The translations under genes were made by a program, and so were the position numbers. Below, one piece after another: positions 1-10,707 of a stretch of DNA of 64,000 nucleotides. The first letter of the stretch is position 1. The number at the start of each line of letters is the position of its first letter. Origin of the DNA: Lautropia sp. (GTDB taxonomy: Bacteria; Pseudomonadota; Gammaproteobacteria; Burkholderiales; Burkholderiaceae_E); assembly GCA_030530775.1 (NCBI GenBank), contig JAUMUG010000001.1:434001-498000 (forward strand), written 5' to 3'. The notes below the pieces were generated by a model. The model made no database searches. It saw nothing but the letters and a program-made list of their open reading frames with translations, and was not told the origin of the DNA.

Positions 1-626
1 TTCGTGCACCGACCTTCAATGATCTGTACTACCCGGGCTATGGGGTGGCCACACTCGAGCCGGAAAAAGGGCGCAGCATCGAGCTGGGCATGAACTGGCA
101 GGAGGGGGGCGATCGGATCGGCATCACCGCGTTCCGCAACAAGGTGCGCGACATGATCGTCTACGACAGTGATTCGACCGGCACCATCTGCCCGGTGGGC
201 TATTTCGGCTGTGCCGCCAATACGGCGCGGGCCAAGCTGCGGGGCATCAGTCTGGAGGCCGGCTCGCGGCAGGGTGTTTGGCAGTGGGGCACCACCATCG
301 ATTGGCTGAAGGCGATCGATGAAACCACCGGCGAGCGTCTGGCCCGCCGTGCCCGTCATCAGGCCACGCTGTCGATCGATTACGTGGCGGATCAGTGGCG
401 TGCCGGTGTGGCTCTGACCAGGGTCGGTTCACGTCCGGACAATGACCGGATGCTGGCCGCCTACAATCGTATCGATCTGACCGGCAGCTGGCGGGTGGCA
501 CCACAATGGCGTATCGAGGCCAAGCTGCTGAATGCCACCGACCGAGATATCGAACCGATCGCCGGTTATCGGGATCTCGGCCGTCAGGCATGGGTCGGCG
601 TGCGGATCGATACCGGCGGGCTCTGA
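1..626 (+). CDS. TonB-dependent receptor, C-terminal part (5' end outside window)
   Basis: This is the last ~207 residues of an outer-membrane TonB-dependent receptor; the open frame runs in from the left edge in the phase of position 3. The segment begins with a RAPTFNDLYYPGYG stretch followed by LEPEKGRSIELG, which is the strand-and-turn signature of BtuB/cobalamin-type receptors (family consensus: A-P-T-F-x-D-L-Y, then L-x-P-E-x-S). Alternating hydrophobic beta-strands follow to the end. The protein ends ...WVGVRIDTGGL rather than on a terminal aromatic residue, so the last strand is slightly extended compared with typical receptors. The substrate cannot be decided from this fragment; BtuB-like motifs suggest a corrinoid, but siderophore receptors share them. 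The next gene is on the opposite strand. Confidence 0.85.
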   Translation, partial: RAPTFNDLYYPGYGVATLEPEKGRSIELGMNWQEGGDRIGITAFRNKVRDMIVYDSDSTGTICPVGYFGCAANTARAKLRGISLEAGSRQGVWQWGTTIDWLKAIDETTGERLARRARHQATLSIDYVADQWRAGVALTRVGSRPDNDRMLAAYNRIDLTGSWRVAPQWRIEAKLLNATDRDIEPIAGYRDLGRQAWVGVRIDTGGL

Positions 627-669
627 CCGACTGCCGCTCCAGGAAGCCAGAAAGCCGGTTTCCCCGGCG

Positions 670-804
670 TCATTCGCCTGTCGGGTCGATGAAGCAGGTA
701 TCTTCGAGCGCACCCGAGCCCCAGGAATCATCGGTGTTCTTCTGAAAGATTTCGAGTGTGTTCGCACCCGAATCATATTTGAAGACGATCTGTTGCATGC
801 TCAT
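670..804 (-). CDS. possible small protein, 44 aa
   Basis: A short open frame (MSMQQIVFKYDSGANTLEIF... to FIDPTGE) sits in the 187-base space between the TonB receptor and the LysE-type exporter, just downstream of the latter on the same strand. Its composition looks protein-like (mixed acidic and aromatic, with FKYDSGANTLEIFQK resembling a beta hairpin) and it uses codons similar to neighbours. No good ribosome binding site is visible before the ATG. I do not recognise a family. It could equally be a chance frame, so this is a weak call. Confidence 0.25.
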   Translation of the reverse strand: MSMQQIVFKYDSGANTLEIFQKNTDDSWGSGALEDTCFIDPTGE

Positions 805-813
805 ACATTGGCG

Positions 814-1461
814 TCAGCCCGTCATCTCCCACAACAGGCGCAGCGCGAACAGCATCAGTAGCAGACCCATGATGCGCTCGAACCAGTGTCCCAGGCGCAG
901 GAACAGATCGCGCACGCGACGGGTGGCGAAGAAGGTTGCCACCAGCGAGAACCAGATGGCGTTGACCATGCACATCCAGGCACCGTAGCCCGCCTGCGCC
1001 CACGGCGGGGTCTGCGCGTCGACCACCGAGGTGAATATCGCCAGAAAGAACAAGGTCACTTTCGGGTTGGTGGCATTGGTCAGAAAACCCATGGCGAACA
1101 GTTCGCGGGCGCTGGTTTGGGCAGAGGACGCTTTCTTTTCCGCTGCCGGACCGGAAGTGGCGCCAGCAGCTTGGGCACGCAGCATCCGCCAGGCGACATA
1201 GCCGATGTAGGCAGCCCCTGACGTGCGTGCCACATTCAGCAACCACGGTGTGGTGTGCATCAATGCGCCGACACCCAGCACCGTATAGATGACGTGTATC
1301 GACAGACCGGCGGCAATGCCCAGACTCACCCAGATACCTGCGCTGCGGCCATGACGCACGCTCTGACTCATGACCAGCGTGAAATCCGGGCCGGGTGCCG
1401 CCATGGCCACGAAGTGCACGGAGGCGAGCGTCAGAAACTCGGGGAGCAGGGTGTGGGACAT
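814..1461 (-). CDS. LysE/RhtB-family amino-acid exporter
   Basis: 215-residue integral membrane protein of the LysE/RhtB translocator superfamily, which exports amino acids or related metabolites across the inner membrane. The N-terminal block FVAMAAPGPDF (residues ~18-28) is the family's APGPD motif, followed by SVRHGRSAGIWVSLG, the expected first loop. About six hydrophobic segments are present and a charged central loop (~110-130) contains AAEKKASS. The length matches the family (~205-215). The substrate cannot be inferred. The gene stands alone, downstream of tRNA-Pro on the same strand but separated from it by a terminator. Confidence 0.88.
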   Translation of the reverse strand: MSHTLLPEFLTLASVHFVAMAAPGPDFTLVMSQSVRHGRSAGIWVSLGIAAGLSIHVIYTVLGVGALMHTTPWLLNVARTSGAAYIGYVAWRMLRAQAAGATSGPAAEKKASSAQTSARELFAMGFLTNATNPKVTLFFLAIFTSVVDAQTPPWAQAGYGAWMCMVNAIWFSLVATFFATRRVRDLFLRLGHWFERIMGLLLMLFALRLLWEMTG

Positions 1462-1535
1462 GGGAGGGCGGCGGATGTCCCGGCGGGCCGCAGGCCGGCG
1501 CGGTGGTGGACGCCGAAGCAGCCTGTCGGCCGGGC

Positions 1536-1577
1536 AGGAAAGAAGCCAGACCAGGTTCGGGTCCTGTCTGGCTTCTT
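1536..1577 (-). terminator. intrinsic terminator of tRNA-Pro
   Basis: On the minus strand, immediately after the tRNA, AAGAAGCCAGAC pairs with GTCTGGCTTCTT around a short loop (one bulged base), and the second arm runs into CTTCTTTCC. A stem of about 15 pairs with a modest U-run ten bases beyond the tRNA 3' end fits a tRNA terminator. Confidence 0.75.
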
Positions 1578-1586
1578 CGAAGATCC

Positions 1587-1663
1587 TGGTCGGGGTGAGA
1601 GGATTCGAACCTCCGGCCTCTACGTCCCGAACGTAGCGCTCTACCAGGCTAAGCTACACCCCG
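1587..1663 (-). tRNA. tRNA-Pro (anticodon CGG)
   Basis: 77-base tRNA on the minus strand, including an encoded 3' CCA. The acceptor arms are CGGGGTG and CACCCCG, the D-loop reads AGCCTGGTAGAGCG, the anticodon loop is TTCGGGA with anticodon CGG, and the T arm holds GGTTCGAATCC. A TACAAT -10 element lies at 1678-1683, about 14 bases upstream, and is likely its promoter. It reads the CCG proline codon, heavily used in a GC-rich genome. Confidence 0.97.
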
Positions 1664-1817
1664 AAAATGAAAAATCGATTGTAATCGTTGGAACCGATCG
1701 CGGCGGCTCGATGTCGACCTTTCCGTTGCGTGCCTCGTTGCGATCGTTTCGCTGAGCGGTACTCGATCATGTTCCGCCGAGCGACAGGCATGCCGGCTGG
1801 GATCGATATCCGGCTCT

Positions 1818-2849
1818 TTATTTGTTGCGTGATACCGAGTAATCCAATAAGTATAGCAGAGCATCCAGATACTGCGAAGCGGGAATGCAGTCGAGCGCTT
1901 CCCGTGCCTTGTGAGCCTCCTCTTCGGCCAGCTTCCGGGCGTAGCTCAGCGCATCACAGCGCTGAATGGCCTGGTGGATGCGGTCGAAGTGCTCGGTTTC
2001 GCCGTTGATGATGGCCTGGCGGACGATTTCGCGATCATCGGGGGGGCCGACTTCCATCACCCGGATCAGCGGCAGCGTCGCCTTGCCTTCGCGCAGGTCG
2101 TCACCGATGTTCTTGCCGAGGGTGGCGGTTTCACCGGAGTAGTCGAGCACGTCGTCGATGATCTGGAAGGCGGTGCCCAGGTGGCGGCCATAGGCTGCAG
2201 CGGCCTGTTCCTGATCGGTGGATGCCCCGGCCAGGATGGCACCGATGCAGGCCGATGCTTCGAACAGCTTGGCCGTCTTGTAGCGGATGACTTGCAGGTA
2301 GGCGGTTTCGTCCACGTCGGGGTCATTGCAGTTGAGCAGCTGCAGCACTTCGCCTTCGGCGATGACGTTGGTGGCGTCGGCCAGTGTCTTCAGGACGCTG
2401 ATCCGTTCGACTTCGACCATCATCTGGAAAGAACGCGAGTAGAGGAAGTCGCCGACCAGCACCGACGCAGCATTGCCGAACTGGGCATTGGCCGTCGGCG
2501 CGCCACGACGCATGGTGGATTCGTCGACGATGTCGTCGTGCAGCAACGTGGCCGTGTGGATGAATTCGACCACGGCGGCCATCAGCCAGTGGTGGCCGTT
2601 TTTGCGGTGGGCGGGATCGTCACCGTAACCCAACGCACGGGCAAACAAGGTCAGCAGAACCGGCCGGAGGCGTTTGCCACCGGCACCGATGATGTAGGAG
2701 GCAATGGTCCTGATCAGCGCGACGGGGCTGTCCAGGCGTTCCTTGATGACCCGATCGACTTCGGCGAGATCTTTGGCGATGATCGGATAGGCGTCGTAAG
2801 GGTTCAAGATAGTCGTGGCGTGAACGGGGCCGGTCGTGCCGCCGAGCAT
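1818..2849 (-). CDS. ispB: octaprenyl diphosphate synthase (trans-polyprenyl synthase)
   Basis: Adds isopentenyl diphosphate units to farnesyl diphosphate to make the side chain of ubiquinone. Both aspartate-rich motifs are present: [11 protein letters not shown] (first, DDxxD) and [11 protein letters not shown] (second), together with GGKRLRP near the N-terminus. The open frame extends upstream to 3104, but a promoter (CTGACA, 16 bases, TATAAT, at 2965-2992) would start transcription near 2958, inside that extension. The start must therefore lie further in; ATG 2849 ([19 protein letters not shown]) gives 343 residues, close to the ~320 of E. coli IspB. ATG 2873 is the alternative; neither has a strong Shine-Dalgarno. 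Divergent from rplU, as is usual in proteobacteria. Confidence 0.93.
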   Translation of the reverse strand: MLGGTTGPVHATTILNPYDAYPIIAKDLAEVDRVIKERLDSPVALIRTIASYIIGAGGKRLRPVLLTLFARALGYGDDPAHRKNGHHWLMAAVVEFIHTATLLHDDIVDESTMRRGAPTANAQFGNAASVLVGDFLYSRSFQMMVEVERISVLKTLADATNVIAEGEVLQLLNCNDPDVDETAYLQVIRYKTAKLFEASACIGAILAGASTDQEQAAAAYGRHLGTAFQIIDDVLDYSGETATLGKNIGDDLREGKATLPLIRVMEVGPPDDREIVRQAIINGETEHFDRIHQAIQRCDALSYARKLAEEEAHKAREALDCIPASQYLDALLYLLDYSVSRNK

Positions 2850-2964
2850 TGACCGGAAGGGACGGGCGGCCATTGGCGCACGAGGGGCGCCGGGCTGTCC
2901 GACCACAGGCGTGTTCAGCCTCTCCGGAAAACGGGTTGGACCGGCCAGGGTCTCAAAAGCCATG

Positions 2965-2992
2965 ATTATAGGGGCAGCGCGGGCTTTGTCAG
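2965..2992 (-). promoter_or_regulatory. sigma70-type promoter of ispB
   Basis: On the minus strand, CTGACA (5 of 6 to consensus), a 16-base spacer and a perfect TATAAT. The predicted start near 2958 gives ispB a leader of roughly 110 bases if translation begins at 2849. Confidence 0.6.
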
Positions 2993-3072
2993 AGTTTCTG
3001 TCCGAACCCGGGGCAGTGGTTTGTGGTCGGCGGTGCGCCGGAAGTGCACCAGAGGCTGAAAAACGGGGCTGG

Positions 3073-3101
3073 TTGACTGCAGTGGGGGCGAATTTTATAC
3101 T
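3073..3101 (+). promoter_or_regulatory. sigma70-type promoter of rplU-rpmA
   Basis: TTGACT at 3073-3078, a 17-base spacer, then TATACT at 3096-3101: each box matches consensus at five of six positions with ideal spacing. The predicted start near 3108 gives a ~50-base leader to rplU. It faces away from the ispB promoter in the same intergenic region. Confidence 0.75.
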
Positions 3102-3156
3102 CAACAGTTACGCTTTCGCTTCCGTCATGCAGGGGGCGTGTTTTCAGGAGCTTTCA

Positions 3157-3513
3157 ATGTACGCGGTCATAAAAACCGGGGGTAAACAGTACAAGGTCGC
3201 CCCCGGCGAAAAACTCAAAGTAGAACAGATACCCGCAGACATCGGAGCTGGCATCGAGATCGACCAGGTATTGGCCGTCTACGACGGCGACAAGGTCGAG
3301 ATCGGCGCACCGCTGGTGGCGGGCGCAACGGTGTCGGCTGTCGTTCTGTCTCAAGGTCGGCACAAGAAAGTGCGTATCTTCAAGATGCGCCGGCGCAAGC
3401 ACTATCAGAAGCGTCAGGGTCATCGTCAGAACTACACCGAACTGTTCATCACGCAGGTGTCGTCCGGACTGGGTTCGGCCAAGGCCGAAGCACCGGCGGT
3501 GGCTGCGGCCTGA
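3157..3513 (+). CDS. rplU: 50S ribosomal protein L21
   Basis: 118-residue large-subunit protein that binds 23S rRNA. It starts [14 protein letters not shown], the near-invariant L21 N-terminus, and carries the basic [21 protein letters not shown] block that contacts rRNA. A strong AGGAG (3146-3150) six bases before ATG 3157 fixes the start, although the frame is open further upstream. The C-terminus has a short alanine-rich tail, common in beta-proteobacteria. First gene of the rplU-rpmA operon. Confidence 0.98.
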   Translation: MYAVIKTGGKQYKVAPGEKLKVEQIPADIGAGIEIDQVLAVYDGDKVEIGAPLVAGATVSAVVLSQGRHKKVRIFKMRRRKHYQKRQGHRQNYTELFITQVSSGLGSAKAEAPAVAAA

Positions 3514-3634
3514 TATCGGGGCCTCGGGGTCTGCTGCCGGCCGGGTGGCAGGTCACGACCTCTCTCCCCTCTCAGAATCAACCCGCCCTGTTCGTCGGAT
3601 GGATGACGGGGCATCACATGGCAGGTAAGCAGTC

Positions 3635-3904
3635 ATGGCACAGAAAAAAGGCGGCGGGTCTACCCGCAACGGCCGCGATTCCAAACCCAAGATGCTGGGC
3701 GTCAAAGCCTACGGTGGTACGGAAGTGTCGGCCGGTTCCATCATCGTGCGTCAGCGTGGCACCCGTGTGCACGCCGGTCGCAACGTCGGCATGGGCAAGG
3801 ATCACACCCTGTATGCCCTGATCGACGGTATCGTCACTTTCGGTGTGGCAGGCCCCAGGAACAACAAAGTGGTCAGCATCACCCCGGTTCTGGCCGAGGG
3901 ATGA
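3635..3904 (+). CDS. rpmA: 50S ribosomal protein L27
   Basis: 89-residue large-subunit protein whose flexible N-terminus reaches the peptidyl-transferase centre. [16 protein letters not shown] is the classic N-terminus with no cleavable leader, followed by [10 protein letters not shown] and the [20 protein letters not shown] core. AGGTAA lies before the ATG. It is 121 bases after rplU and is closed by an intrinsic terminator. Confidence 0.98.
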   Translation: MAQKKGGGSTRNGRDSKPKMLGVKAYGGTEVSAGSIIVRQRGTRVHAGRNVGMGKDHTLYALIDGIVTFGVAGPRNNKVVSITPVLAEG

Positions 3905-5173
<1,269 letters not shown>

Positions 5174-5206
5174 CCGACAACGCTTTTACTGAAGGAGGCG
5201 CGGGCC

Positions 5207-6385
5207 ATGCAGATGACGAAAGAGCCGGCGCATCGCTGGGTGATCAAGGTCGGGTCGTCGCTGGTGACCCGGGGCGGGCAGGGCATCGACCAGGCCAAGC
5301 TCGATCATTGGAGTGATCAGATCGCCGCCCTGCGGGCGGCGATGGCTGAACGCAGCCATGCGTTGGCGGCCTCGCACGAGGGTTCGGAGCCGGCACGTAT
5401 TCTGCCGGAGATCATGCTGGTGTCCTCCGGCGCCATCGCCGAGGGGGTCAAGCGGTTGGGCTGGACTCGGCGACCCCGGGAGGTGGCCGAGCTGCAGGCA
5501 GCTGCGGCCATCGGCCAGATGGGTATCGTGCAGGCTTACGAAAGCAGTTTCCGGCGGCATGGCATCGTGACCGCGCAGGTGCTGCTGACGCACGAGGATC
5601 TGGCCGACCGGCGTCGCTATCTGAATGCGCGATCGATGCTGAACCGGTTGCTGGCGCTGGGCGTGGTGCCGATCATCAACGAGAACGACTCGGTGATCAC
5701 CGACGAGATCAAGGTCGGTGACAACGACACACTCGGCGCATTGGTCGGTAACCTGACCGAGGCGGAATGGTTGGTGATCCTGACGGACCAGCAGGGGCTT
5801 TATACGGCCGATCCGCGCAAGGATTCGAATGCGGTGTTATTGTCGGAAGTGAAAGCCGGCGACCCGGAACTGGAGAAAATGGCCGGTGGTGCAGGCAGCA
5901 GCGTGGGCACCGGTGGCATGCTGACCAAGGTTCTGGCGGCCCGTCGGGCCGGGCGCAGCGGTACATCGACCATCGTCTGCTCGGGTCACGAGCCGGATGT
6001 GCTGCAGAGGTTGATGGCCGGGGAGTCGATCGGAACTCGTTTCGTGGCGCCGACACAACGTCTGGCCGCCCGCAAGAAATGGATGGCCGATCACTTGCAG
6101 GTGCGTGGGCGCCTGTCGGTCGACGCGGGTGCAGCCAGAGCGCTGCAGACCGGAGGACGCAGTCTGCTGCCGGTCGGCGTCCGGGCGGTCGAAGGCGATT
6201 TCGGCCGGGGCGAGCTGGTTGCCGTGCTGGAGCCGGGCGGCCGGGAGATTGCCCGGGGGTTGGTCAATTATGCGGCGACCGATGCGCGTCGTCTGCTGGG
6301 GCAGCCTTCGTCACGGATCGAGGCCATTCTCGGGTTCATCGAGGAGTCCGAGCTGATCCATCGTGACAATCTGGTGCTGCGGTAG
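5207..6385 (+). CDS. proB: glutamate 5-kinase
   Basis: Phosphorylates L-glutamate in the first step of proline synthesis. The amino-acid-kinase domain contains [11 protein letters not shown] at the N-terminus, [11 protein letters not shown], and [22 protein letters not shown] (glutamate and nucleotide binding), then [15 protein letters not shown]-terminal PUA domain covers ~285-375. At 392 residues it exceeds E. coli ProB (367); the surplus is mainly a charged insert at ~45-68 between the first helix and the SSGA strand, where many beta-proteobacterial homologues also vary. AGGAGG lies eight bases before ATG 5207. Likely co-transcribed with obgE; proA is not adjacent here. Confidence 0.96.
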   Translation: MQMTKEPAHRWVIKVGSSLVTRGGQGIDQAKLDHWSDQIAALRAAMAERSHALAASHEGSEPARILPEIMLVSSGAIAEGVKRLGWTRRPREVAELQAAAAIGQMGIVQAYESSFRRHGIVTAQVLLTHEDLADRRRYLNARSMLNRLLALGVVPIINENDSVITDEIKVGDNDTLGALVGNLTEAEWLVILTDQQGLYTADPRKDSNAVLLSEVKAGDPELEKMAGGAGSSVGTGGMLTKVLAARRAGRSGTSTIVCSGHEPDVLQRLMAGESIGTRFVAPTQRLAARKKWMADHLQVRGRLSVDAGAARALQTGGRSLLPVGVRAVEGDFGRGELVAVLEPGGREIARGLVNYAATDARRLLGQPSSRIEAILGFIEESELIHRDNLVLR

Positions 6386-6707
6386 ATTGGCTCGTGAGTT
6401 TGTCGATTCGTTGAAGCCCCGGTATATATCAGAAACAATAAGGCAGATAAAGTTTGTTGTTTGAAAGCAGCAAAACATGCGCGTATTGTGATCGATGCGA
6501 CACATCCACTGTGTCAGACATGGTATCTGCCGTTTTTTTGTTCTGGATGCTGATTTTGTCGACCCGGAAGCGCTGGTTCATGCATCTGGTTGGCGTATCC
6601 TGAAAGCAAAAGGCGATCGTTTATCAAATGGCAAAAGGGGCGCGAGGGGATGAGTGTGGCTATATCAGGCCTGGCCGCGTGCGGGCTCATTTGTTGACGG
6701 AGTAGTG
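6386..6707 (+). other. intergenic, AT-rich, possible weak terminator
   Basis: 322 bases with no convincing gene. It is noticeably AT-richer than its surroundings. GGCAGATA (near 6450) and TATCTGCC (6523-6530) are exact complements 70 bases apart, and a short CAGA/TCTG hairpin precedes a run of seven T's near 6532, so this may end proB transcription. No clear promoter for the next gene was identified. Confidence 0.35.
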
Positions 6708-8369
6708 ATGGGAACGAAGGTAGACGAGCGAGGAAGCTTCGACTACATCGTCGTGGGGGCGGGGACCGCCGGGTGTGTCCTGGTGAACAGGGTCAGCGCC
6801 GGTGGCGCCAGTGTGTGTGTGCTGGAGGCCGGCCCTCCCGACTTTCATCCGTTCATTCACCTACCCGCCGGGTATGTGAAGACGATCTACAACAGGATGC
6901 TGACCTGGGACTTTCAGGTGGAGCCGGGCGAAGTCGTCGATCGACGCTTCAATCTGCCGCAGGGGCGCGTGCTGGGTGGCTCCAGCTCCATCAACGGGCT
7001 GTCGCACGTGCGCGGGCAACGCTCCGACTATGACGGCTGGGCGGCAATGGGCAATCCGGGCTGGTCCTATGCCGATGTGCTTCCCTACTTCATGCGCTCG
7101 GAGCAGAAGCTGGGCGAGGCCGACAACCGTTTTCGCGGGCGCAGCGGCGAGCTGCCCATTTCGGAGCCGGACTGGCTGTTGCCGGTCTGCGATACCTTCA
7201 TCGAAGGTCTCGAGGAACTGGGTATCCGGCGCACGCCGGATTACAACGCCGCCACCCATGCCGGCAGTGGCTTTTTCCAGCGTACCATCGGCGGCGGTTT
7301 TCGCTTCAGCTCGGCCAAAGCCTTTCTGCGGCCTGCCATGAAGCGTCCCGGCGTCAAGGTCAAGACCTGGGCGCAGGCCACCCGCATTCTGTTCGAGGGC
7401 AAGCGGGCGGTCGGCGTCGAATATGTGCGTGGCGGTCCACATGGCAGCCGCCAGGTGGTGCGGGCCAACAAGGAGGTGATCCTGGCCTCGGGGGCGCTCA
7501 ATTCGCCACACCTGTTGCAGATTTCCGGTGTGGGGCCGCGCGATCTGGTTCAGTCGATCGGTGTGCCGCTGGTGCACGAGCTGCCCGGTGTCGGCCAGAA
7601 TTTGCGGGACCATTATCGGGTGCGGATGGTGGCGCAGCTCAAGGATGTCACCAGCATCAACCAGTTGGTGCGCGGTCCCAGGTTGTTGCGTGAAGCGGCC
7701 AAATGGCTGTTCAGGAGACCGAGTCCGCTGGGGGTCAGTGCTTCGCTGGTGCATGTGTTCTGTAAGTCCAGTCCGATGGTCGATCGCCCCGACATCGAGG
7801 GGGTGTTTTCACCCGCCAGTTTCCGTGACGGCATCATCGGGGTGCTCGACGACTATCCTGGAGCGACCCTGGGTATCTGGCAGGGGCGTCCCGAAAGCCG
7901 GGGCCATGTGCTGGCGCGCAGCGCCAGCGCTTTCGAGCGGCCACTGGTGCAGCCGAATTATCTGGTGGACGAGCGGGATCGGCGGGTGCTGATCGACGGT
8001 ATGCGGCTGGGGCGCCGGATGCTGTCCACGACGCGGATGAGCCCTTATTTCGTCCGGGAGGCCATGCCGGGCCTGGAGTGCCAGACCGACGACGAGTTTC
8101 TGGACTTCGCGAAACAGCAGGGCGCCACCGTCTATCATGTGATCGGCACCTGCCGGATGGGGCCTGCCGACCGGCACGACAGTGTCGTGGGGCACGACCT
8201 GCGGGTGCATGGCCTCGAAGGTCTGCGGGTGGTCGATGCATCGATCATGCCGACCATGCCTTCGGTCAACACCAATGCCACGGCGCTGATGATCGGCGAG
8301 AAGGGGTCCGACCTGATCCTGGGGCAGAGCCTGCCCAGGGCCGAGGACCTGCCGGCGCCGACGCAGTAG
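6708..8369 (+). CDS. GMC-family FAD-dependent oxidoreductase (choline/alcohol dehydrogenase type)
   Basis: 553-residue flavoprotein oxidising an alcohol substrate to an aldehyde. The ADP-binding motif YIVVGAGTAGCVLVNR is at the N-terminus, GMC signature 1 appears as GRVLGGSSSING, signature 2 as GALNSPHLLQISGVGP, and the C-terminal catalytic region contains VYHVIGTCRMG (catalytic His) and SVNTNATALMIGEK (second His replaced by Asn, as is normal in many members). No signal peptide. GGAG precedes ATG 6708; an in-frame start at 6654 lacks support. Close to BetA and AlkJ in plan, but no betaine genes are nearby, so the substrate is unknown. Confidence 0.92.
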   Translation: MGTKVDERGSFDYIVVGAGTAGCVLVNRVSAGGASVCVLEAGPPDFHPFIHLPAGYVKTIYNRMLTWDFQVEPGEVVDRRFNLPQGRVLGGSSSINGLSHVRGQRSDYDGWAAMGNPGWSYADVLPYFMRSEQKLGEADNRFRGRSGELPISEPDWLLPVCDTFIEGLEELGIRRTPDYNAATHAGSGFFQRTIGGGFRFSSAKAFLRPAMKRPGVKVKTWAQATRILFEGKRAVGVEYVRGGPHGSRQVVRANKEVILASGALNSPHLLQISGVGPRDLVQSIGVPLVHELPGVGQNLRDHYRVRMVAQLKDVTSINQLVRGPRLLREAAKWLFRRPSPLGVSASLVHVFCKSSPMVDRPDIEGVFSPASFRDGIIGVLDDYPGATLGIWQGRPESRGHVLARSASAFERPLVQPNYLVDERDRRVLIDGMRLGRRMLSTTRMSPYFVREAMPGLECQTDDEFLDFAKQQGATVYHVIGTCRMGPADRHDSVVGHDLRVHGLEGLRVVDASIMPTMPSVNTNATALMIGEKGSDLILGQSLPRAEDLPAPTQ

Positions 8370-8515
8370 TCGCCGTCGCCGCGCTGCGCGGCCAGCGATC
8401 ATCCACTCCCGGACTGCCCGTGATCGTTTGCTGTCAGGCGGCGGAGAGTGTCCGTCTGGCGGCTTGAGTCGCCGGATTCATTGCACGGATCGTTGCTTTT
8501 TTACATGATGAATGT

Positions 8516-10108
8516 ATGAATAAAGCAACGATTCTTTCAGTCTTGGTGCTGCTGTCGGCCGGTGTTCTGAGCGGCTGCGGCGGTGGTCCTGCCGGTCGTC
8601 CGCTCTCCCCCGTCGAGGCGTCGCCGGACACGGAAACGATCGACGGGCCGATCGGGCGCGCGAGCGATTTCGCCCAGCAATGTGCGGCCGACAATACGCT
8701 GGCCCGGAACAGTGCCGGGTCACTGCTGCCGGGGTACAGGGAAGGCAGCCGGGAGATCGAGCAGCGCTTCGTGCGGGCCTATATGAACGAAGCCTATCTC
8801 TGGTACCGCGAGGTGCCGCTGGTCGATGCCCGGCTGGGCAGCTTCCGGAACGTGCCCTACGAGGATGGCATCACCCATTATTTCCAGTCGCTGCGCTCGC
8901 AGACCCTGACGGCCAACAACAAGCTGAAGGACCGTTTCAGCTTCGTCACGACCACGGCCGACTGGAAAGCGCTGTCCGAAGCCGGCGTGCAGAACGGGTA
9001 TGGTGCCGATCTGGCGGTGCTGTCCGGTACGGTGCCGCGGGATATCCGCGTATCGCTGGTGCACGGGGACACGCCGGCAGCGCCACAGCTGCGGCGGGGC
9101 GACCGGCTGCTGCGGGTGCGCACGGCCGACGGTCGGCTGATCGACGTGGTCAACACCCGGGATGCGGATGAGATCGAGCTCATTTCCGCACTGCTGTTCA
9201 ATCCGGATGCCGGCACGCAGCTGGTGATGGAGTTCGATCGCTCCGGCAGCGGTGTGGTGTCTGCCGATCTGGTGGCGGGCGAATATACGGCCCAGTCCGT
9301 GCACACCAGCGCAGCCATTGCCACTGGCGCCGGCGATGACGTCGGCTATTTGATGGTGCGCAATTTCAACCTGCCGCTGGAAGGGCAGCTGCAGCGGGCC
9401 ATGACCGAACTGAAGGCGCGCGACGTCAAGGATGTCGTCGTCGACCTACGCTACAACGGGGGCGGCTATCTGTATCAGTCGGCACAGCTGGCCTATATGT
9501 TGGCCGACCCCGCGTTGTCGAAGGACAAGGTCTTCGAGCGCATGCAATACAACGACAAGCGCCTGCGCGACAATGGCTCGAGCAACAGTCTGCTCAAGTT
9601 CATGTCGACGACGACCGGGCGTGCCGGAAGCGGCACCGAAAGGGGCAAGGCACTGCCCAATCTGGGTCTGAAGCGAGTCTATGTGCTGACTGGTCCGGAT
9701 ACCTGTTCGGCCAGCGAGTCGCTGATCAATGGCCTGCAGGGCATCGATGTGGAAGTGATCCAGATCGGCAGCACGACCTGTGGCAAGCCCTATGGCTTCA
9801 CGGCGAAGGACAACTGCGGTATGTCATACTTCCCCATCGAGTTTGTCGGTGTCAATGAAAAGGGCTTCGGCGATTTCGACGAAGGCTTTGCACCGGATTG
9901 TGTCGTGGCCGATGACTTCGGTCATCAGCTGGGCGATGTCCGGGAAGGGCTGCTGGCGGCTGCGCTCCATCATCGTGAGCACGGCAGCTGCCCGGCAGGC
10001 ACCAGCCGCAAGCTGCTGTCCAAGTCGTTGGGCTCGCCCCCGCCGGGCCTGAGCACACCGCTGCTGACTCGGGACCCTCTGCATACTTCCAAGTTCCTGT
10101 TGCCATGA
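8516..10108 (+). CDS. S41-family peptidase, lipoprotein
   Basis: 530 residues. The N-terminal LVLLSAGVLSGC is a lipoprotein signal with a lipobox ending at Cys21, so the protein should be lipid-anchored in the envelope. A degenerate PDZ-like region (~150-250) precedes the C-terminal tail-specific-protease (S41) domain, which shows VVVDLRYNGGGYLYQ, TCSASESLINGL (catalytic Ser) and STTCGKPYGF (catalytic Lys). It is a clear paralogue of the gene at 11115, sharing QQCAADN near the mature N-terminus, FVRAY, YLWY and the catalytic blocks. It overlaps the next gene by ATGA at 10105-10108. Natural substrate unknown. Confidence 0.88.
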   Translation: MNKATILSVLVLLSAGVLSGCGGGPAGRPLSPVEASPDTETIDGPIGRASDFAQQCAADNTLARNSAGSLLPGYREGSREIEQRFVRAYMNEAYLWYREVPLVDARLGSFRNVPYEDGITHYFQSLRSQTLTANNKLKDRFSFVTTTADWKALSEAGVQNGYGADLAVLSGTVPRDIRVSLVHGDTPAAPQLRRGDRLLRVRTADGRLIDVVNTRDADEIELISALLFNPDAGTQLVMEFDRSGSGVVSADLVAGEYTAQSVHTSAAIATGAGDDVGYLMVRNFNLPLEGQLQRAMTELKARDVKDVVVDLRYNGGGYLYQSAQLAYMLADPALSKDKVFERMQYNDKRLRDNGSSNSLLKFMSTTTGRAGSGTERGKALPNLGLKRVYVLTGPDTCSASESLINGLQGIDVEVIQIGSTTCGKPYGFTAKDNCGMSYFPIEFVGVNEKGFGDFDEGFAPDCVVADDFGHQLGDVREGLLAAALHHREHGSCPAGTSRKLLSKSLGSPPPGLSTPLLTRDPLHTSKFLLP

Positions 10109-10707
10109 TCGATCGCCAGCCAGCCACCCGGTCCACCTTCGTATTCAACCGTCCATGGCGGATACTGGCCCTGCCGGTATTGCTCGGTACGGTGCTGAGT
10201 GGCTGCTCGGCCATCCGTTCGGCCGAGGTGCCGGCGCCGGAACAACGCGCCCGTGCCGATGACGAGACGATGGCTGCCCGGGTGGCGGCAGCCGAACGTG
10301 AGCAACGCGCCGCCAAGCCGGTGGAAAGCAAGGCCCCCTCCGTGGGAGCTTCGCTGTCGGATCTGCCCCCGGCTCGCCTGCCGGCGCAGAGCTCGGCGGC
10401 CTGTCTGGCAGACATCGAAACCATGGCCGAGCGCTACAGCGGCCAGCGTGTGATGCTGGGGGACAAGGCTTTCGTCGACAGCAGCGAGCTGGTGCTGGAT
10501 CAGGTTTTTGCGCGTGATGCGCAGGGCCGTGTGCTGGACGGGCGCCGCCAGGGAGTACCCGAGCCCTTCGTGATACAGTTGCGTTTCGGGCCGCGGGGCT
10601 GCATGGCGGTCGTGCCGGCACAGGCAGCCGCCATCCGTCCCGTTCCCGCCTCGGCGATGCTGCCTTCGTGCCGCTGCCAGCCGCCGGTCGATTCCGGCAA
10701 TCGTTGA
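10105..10707 (+). CDS. hypothetical lipoprotein coupled to S41 peptidase
   Basis: 200 residues, unrecognised family. A signal segment ends LLGTVLSGC (lipobox, Cys34). The mature part starts with a charged, probably helical stretch (ARADDETMAARVAAAEREQRA), a proline-rich linker, and a C-terminal domain of ~100 residues with several cysteines (SAACLADIE, GPRGCMAV, LPSCRCQ). The start codon overlaps the stop of the upstream peptidase gene (ATGA), implying translational coupling and a shared envelope location. It could be an accessory or regulator of the peptidases on both sides, but nothing shows this directly. Confidence 0.75.
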   Translation: MIDRQPATRSTFVFNRPWRILALPVLLGTVLSGCSAIRSAEVPAPEQRARADDETMAARVAAAEREQRAAKPVESKAPSVGASLSDLPPARLPAQSSAACLADIETMAERYSGQRVMLGDKAFVDSSELVLDQVFARDAQGRVLDGRRQGVPEPFVIQLRFGPRGCMAVVPAQAAAIRPVPASAMLPSCRCQPPVDSGNR

